From Pseudomonadota bacterium (GTDB taxonomy: Bacteria; Myxococcota_A; Polyangia; Polyangiales; Polyangiaceae): DNA of 17,581 nt. Within the stretch, counting starts at the first letter, position 1; each line of letters begins with the position of its first letter. The position numbers and the translations under genes are program-made. Positions 15,233 through 17,581 of this stretch are shown piece by piece. A model generated the notes under the pieces. That model worked only from the letters and a program-made list of their open reading frames with translations. It was not told the DNA's origin and searched no databases. The stretch covers positions 1-17,581 of the forward strand of contig JAEWRL010000153.1 in assembly GCA_023398955.1 (NCBI GenBank), given 5' to 3'.

Positions 15233-16498
15233 ATGCCGAGCACCTCGCGCCGCGTCTCGCTGCTCTCTGTCACCATTGCCCCGTGGACCGTGCTCCTATG
15301 CGCCTGCGCGGCGCACTCGGGTGGGCCCAACCAGCGCCTCCCCAAGGAATCGGTGCAAGCGTCGCAGAAGTCCACCACGACGCCGCGGGTGATCGTCACT
15401 CCGTCGGCGGCGTTCACCATCGACGAGCTGTTCGCGCAAGCGGAAGCTGTCGCCGACGCCGGCAACTGGGTTCGAGCCGCCGAGCTCTTCGACCGCGTGC
15501 ATGCTCTCGATCCCGAGGGGCCGCGTGCCGTGGCCGCCCTCCATCGTGCCGGGCTCGCTTACGATCGGGTGGGTTGGGAGACGCCACGGTGGGCGGAAGC
15601 CCTCGAGCGCTTCCGGGAGCTCCTCACCGTGGCGCGAGCGCCGCACCGGCAGCGGGATGCGGCGCGTTGGGCAAGGGACGCTGCGCCGCGAGCCCTGCGG
15701 TTGGCGGCTCATCTGGAACGTTGGGATCTTGCCGAAGAGCTATCCGAAGCCATGCGGCGCTGGCGGAACGAGCCAAAGCCCACGGAAGCCATTCTGCTGC
15801 TCGCGGTACGCGCGATGGACGCTCTCCAAGGAGGAAACCCACAGGGCGCAGCTCACCTCGTGGACGAAGGCCTTGCCCTCGTCGAGACCCATCGCATCGA
15901 CCTGCTCGACAGGTTGCCGCCGGACGTGGCGGTCCTCTATTACGCTTCCGGCGAGGTGAAGCGGCTGCAAGCGAAGCATGTCGGGTTCGTGCCCGTTCCA
16001 GCTGATTTCCCGGCGGTCCTCGAGCGTCGCTGCCAGCTGCTCCTCGACGCCGAACGCGCGTATACTCAGACCATGCGGGCGCGGGATGCTCACTGGTCGG
16101 CGCTGGCGGGGCTGCGGACCGCTGCGTTGTATGGGACGCTCCACCGCGACTTGATGGGCATCTCCGCGCCTGCGTCTGCTTCTCCGTCGAAGCAGGAGCT
16201 GTTTCGTGGGACCATGCTGCTTCGATACAGTGTGCTTCTCGAGAAAGCTCGGACGGTGCTCGAGCGAACTGCTGCCATGCTGGAGCGCACGCGCGCGCCC
16301 GCCCCCCTACTCTCGAAGGTGGCGGAGGCTCGCCGCGCGGTCCTCGTGGCGCAGGAATCGGAACGAGAGGGGCTCGCGCGATTGCCCTATACCCGGCAGG
16401 AGCTGAATACGGCCCTCGAGGCTCTGCAGGGTAGCGCTCGGGAAGCGATGGCCCCCACCCTCCGAACAGTGCCAAGTCCGCCGGCCGCAGCGGACTAA
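15233..16498 (+). CDS. TPR-containing exported lipoprotein, hypothetical
   Basis: This protein has 421 residues from ATG 15233. That start gives a normal signal peptide (MPSTSRRVSLLSV through WTVLLCAC, Cys25), whose LCAC lipobox is unusual in having Cys at -2. ATG 15170 is an in-frame alternative, preceded by GAGAGG, but would add 21 residues before the signal. A linker (about 28-60) precedes helical repeats: two TPR-like units at about 63-135 (LFAQAEAVADAGNWVRAAEL, AALHRAGLAYDRVG) and further helices to about 390. The C-terminus is Pro/Ala-rich. The architecture suggests an envelope scaffold or gliding, secretion or polysaccharide accessory protein, but nothing in the sequence picks one. The frame remains open to 14483 but that part lies over minus-strand genes. 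A dyad follows two bases after the stop codon. Confidence 0.78.
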   Translation: MPSTSRRVSLLSVTIAPWTVLLCACAAHSGGPNQRLPKESVQASQKSTTTPRVIVTPSAAFTIDELFAQAEAVADAGNWVRAAELFDRVHALDPEGPRAVAALHRAGLAYDRVGWETPRWAEALERFRELLTVARAPHRQRDAARWARDAAPRALRLAAHLERWDLAEELSEAMRRWRNEPKPTEAILLLAVRAMDALQGGNPQGAAHLVDEGLALVETHRIDLLDRLPPDVAVLYYASGEVKRLQAKHVGFVPVPADFPAVLERRCQLLLDAERAYTQTMRARDAHWSALAGLRTAALYGTLHRDLMGISAPASASPSKQELFRGTMLLRYSVLLEKARTVLERTAAMLERTRAPAPLLSKVAEARRAVLVAQESEREGLARLPYTRQELNTALEALQGSAREAMAPTLRTVPSPPAAAD

Positions 16499-16499
16499 C

Positions 16500-16514
16500 T
16501 ACTGATAATCAGTA
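16500..16514. promoter_or_regulatory. Perfect 15-base dyad, possible operator
   Basis: TACTGAT-A-ATCAGTA is perfectly symmetric and begins two bases after the TPR-lipoprotein stop codon. The loop would be too tight for a full hairpin, so a dimeric protein site is more likely than a terminator. It does not match a binding site I can name. Confidence 0.4.
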
Positions 16515-16533
16515 CAGTATCACCTGCGCATAG

Positions 16534-16568
16534 GGTGGGTATGAAATATGCTTGACACAGCACCCACC
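16534..16568. repeat. Inverted repeat GGTGGGT / ACCCACC enclosing TTGACA
   Basis: GGTGGGT (16534-16540) and ACCCACC (16562-16568) are 7-base arms around 21 bases that include TTGACA (16552-16557). A -10 17 bases on (TAACTG) is poor, so promoter use is uncertain; the arms could also form a terminator for the upstream lipoprotein gene. Confidence 0.35.
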
Positions 16569-16642
16569 AAGCGCTAACTGACGCGCCTCTCTCTTTGGGC
16601 GTCTGCCTTTAGCCTGGTATCAGGGCTTGGCAGCGGACCGGG

Positions 16643-16661
16643 ACCAGGCTCCGGACCTGGT
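16643..16661 (+). terminator. Hairpin in the tRNA operon leader
   Basis: ACCAGG (16643-16648) pairs with CCTGGT (16656-16661) around a 7-base loop, extendable outward by two G-T pairs and one G-C. TTTCCCC follows. It could end transcription from the TPR-lipoprotein gene upstream of the tRNA promoter. Confidence 0.35.
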
Positions 16662-16778
16662 TTCCCCGCGACTCCCACCGGGGTCGGTATACGCCGACGC
16701 TGGGTTCCATACTTCTTTACACTTCGCTTCTTTGTAACTCAGAGCCCAACCGGGTTCTGCCACCGGACTCGCCAGGCC

Positions 16779-16806
16779 TTGGTCGTGGAACAGCACAGCC
16801 TACAAT
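16779..16806 (+). promoter_or_regulatory. Candidate sigma70 promoter of the tRNA-tuf operon
   Basis: TACAAT (16801-16806) matches five of six -10 bases. TTGGTC (16779-16784) lies 16 bases upstream and matches three of six -35 bases. The downstream stretch turns very GC-rich (CGCTCCCGAGCGGCCCGCGG), as is usual for a stringent-type discriminator region in stable-RNA operons. The start would be about 60 bases before the first tRNA. Confidence 0.5.
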
Positions 16807-16871
16807 CCAATCCGTTTGGTGCCCGCTCCCGAGCGGCCCGCGGAGCGGTCGCGCGCGAGGCGGACGACTGT

Positions 16872-16944
16872 GCTGGCGTAGCTCAACTGGCAGAGCACCG
16901 GTTTTGTAAACCGGTGGTTAGGGGTTCGACTCCCCTCGTCAGCT
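16872..16944 (+). tRNA. tRNA-Thr (anticodon TGT)
   Basis: The 73-base cloverleaf has acceptor arms GCTGGCG and CGTCAGC (one G-T), D-arm TAGCTCAACTGGCAGAGCA, anticodon stem CCGGT/ACCGG with loop TTTTGTAAA giving TGT, and T-arm AGGGGTTCGACTCCCCT. CCA is not encoded. Confidence 0.95.
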
Positions 16945-17007
16945 CCGAATGGCGAGGAACCCCGGAGCGCCCCTGGTTTGGGTGCATCGGGGGATTTCAG
17001 TACCACT

Positions 17008-17090
17008 GGAGGGTTGCCCGAGTGGCCAAAGGGAGCAGGCTGTAAACCTGCCGGCACTTGCCTACGTTGGTTCGAATCCAACACCCTCCA
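17008..17090 (+). tRNA. tRNA-Tyr (anticodon GTA)
   Basis: The 83-base class II tRNA has acceptor arms GGAGGGT and ACCCTCC, anticodon stem GCAGG/CCTGC with anticodon GTA at 17042-17044, a long variable arm, and T-loop GGTTCGAATCC. CCA is not encoded. Confidence 0.95.
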
Positions 17091-17091
17091 C

Positions 17092-17109
17092 CGCCCCCTA
17101 TCGGGGGCG
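17092..17109 (+). other. All-GC hairpin between tRNA-Tyr and tRNA-Gly
   Basis: CGCCCCC (17092-17098) and GGGGGCG (17103-17109) form a perfect 7-bp stem with loop TATC, starting two bases after tRNA-Tyr. There is no T-run, so it is more likely a processing or stability element of the precursor, or a weak attenuator, than a full terminator. Confidence 0.6.
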
Positions 17110-17182
17110 ACAGCTTGAAGACTCGAGAATAAAAGGTGGTCAGGTCCGCCGGGTAGCGCTATTGCTCCCGGCCTCTGCGTTC

Positions 17183-17255
17183 GCGGGAGTAGCTCAGTTG
17201 GTAGAGCGTCAGCCTTCCAAGCTGAACGTCGCGGGTTCGACCCCCGTCTCCCGCT
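17183..17255 (+). tRNA. tRNA-Gly (anticodon TCC)
   Basis: The 73-base cloverleaf has acceptor arms GCGGGAG and CTCCCGC, D-arm TAGCTCAGTTGGTAGAGC, anticodon stem TCAGC/GCTGA with loop CTTCCAA giving TCC, and T-arm GCGGGTTCGACCCCCGT. CCA is not encoded. Confidence 0.95.
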
Positions 17256-17291
17256 CTGGACCTCTCACCACTCGCAACTTGGAATTGAATT

Positions 17292-17364
<73 letters not shown>

Positions 17365-17427
17365 CGAAGTCAACCACGCTTTCCGCACAGATAGCCAAGC
17401 CAAGAACAAGTCAAAGGTGAATTAGCG

Positions 17428-17581
17428 ATGGCCAAAGAGAAGTTCGTACGAACTAAACCTCACGTCAACGTCGGCACGATTGGTCACATCGACCATGGCA
17501 AGACGACGCTCACAGCGGCGATCGTGAAGGTGCAGAGCACCAAGGGCCTGGCGAAGGCAATCTCGTATGGCGATATCGCGA
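17428..17581 (+). CDS. tuf: Elongation factor Tu, N-terminal part (cut by window edge)
   Basis: The first 51 residues of EF-Tu, the GTPase that delivers aminoacyl-tRNA to the ribosome. MAKEKFVRTKPHVNVGTIGHIDHGKTTLTAAI contains the G1/P-loop GHIDHGKT (residues 19-26), where Ile replaces the more common Val. The ATG follows AAAGGTGA (17413-17420) by seven bases. About 345 residues should lie beyond the window. Its place after the Thr-Tyr-Gly-Thr tRNA genes matches tufB of E. coli, so it is probably cotranscribed with the four tRNAs. Confidence 0.97.
   Translation, partial: MAKEKFVRTKPHVNVGTIGHIDHGKTTLTAAIVKVQSTKGLAKAISYGDIA

Larger units (their letters stand above)
16499..16871. other. Leader region of the tRNA-tuf operon
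   Basis: No gene is seen in this 373-base stretch. It contains a 15-base palindrome (16500-16514), an inverted repeat around a perfect TTGACA (16534-16568), a hairpin AGCCTG (16611-16616) with CAGGGCT (16621-16627), a hairpin ACCAGG (16643-16648) with CCTGGT (16656-16661), and a promoter-like pair at 16779-16806. Confidence 0.6.

Overview
The window is high-GC bacterial chromosome with the look of a myxobacterium (Myxococcota, perhaps a Sorangium/Polyangium-type lineage). The basis is inference: very large eukaryotic-like kinase/sigma54-regulator fusions, many TPR and HEAT lipoproteins, and an EF-Tu N-terminus of the form MAKEKFVRTKPHVNVGTIGHIDHGK. No search was possible, so the taxonomy is tentative.

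Layout. The left edge (1-124) is the 3' end of a group II intron: domain V, domain VI with a bulged branch-point A, and an AY 3' terminus. Next come a minus-strand TPR-type lipoprotein gene (199-702), a 418-base stretch with no convincing gene, and a plus-strand run: a small coiled-coil protein (1121-1390), a predicted outer-membrane beta-barrel (1662-2549), a 1466-residue kinase/ATPase/TPR/GAF/sigma54-activator fusion (2560-6960), and a peroxiredoxin-like exported protein (6991-7605). The last three are tightly spaced and probably one operon. A convergent minus-strand HEAT-repeat lipoprotein gene follows (7737-9494). A second minus-strand set holds a GT-C membrane glycosyltransferase (13677-11605), an aldo/keto reductase-like protein (11529-10585) and a CysQ/IMPase-family phosphatase (10588-9758); the last two overlap by ATGA.

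To the right, trmB (plus, start near 13810) diverges from the glycosyltransferase and converges on a small minus-strand pair: a DUF465/YdcH-type protein and a possible 100-residue hypothetical coupled to it by ATGA. A TPR lipoprotein gene (15233-16498, plus) precedes a 373-base leader. Four tRNA genes follow, Thr(TGT)-Tyr(GTA)-Gly(TCC)-Thr(GGT), and then the start of tuf. This is the same order as the thrU-tyrU-glyT-thrT-tufB operon of E. coli.

The most unusual content is the 1466-residue protein. It joins a Hanks-type Ser/Thr kinase, a degenerate ATPase, TPRs, a GAF domain and a complete sigma54 activator with a Fis-type helix-turn-helix. It lies directly between an outer-membrane protein gene and a peroxiredoxin gene, which suggests (inference only) a self-contained route from an envelope or redox signal to a sigma54 promoter.
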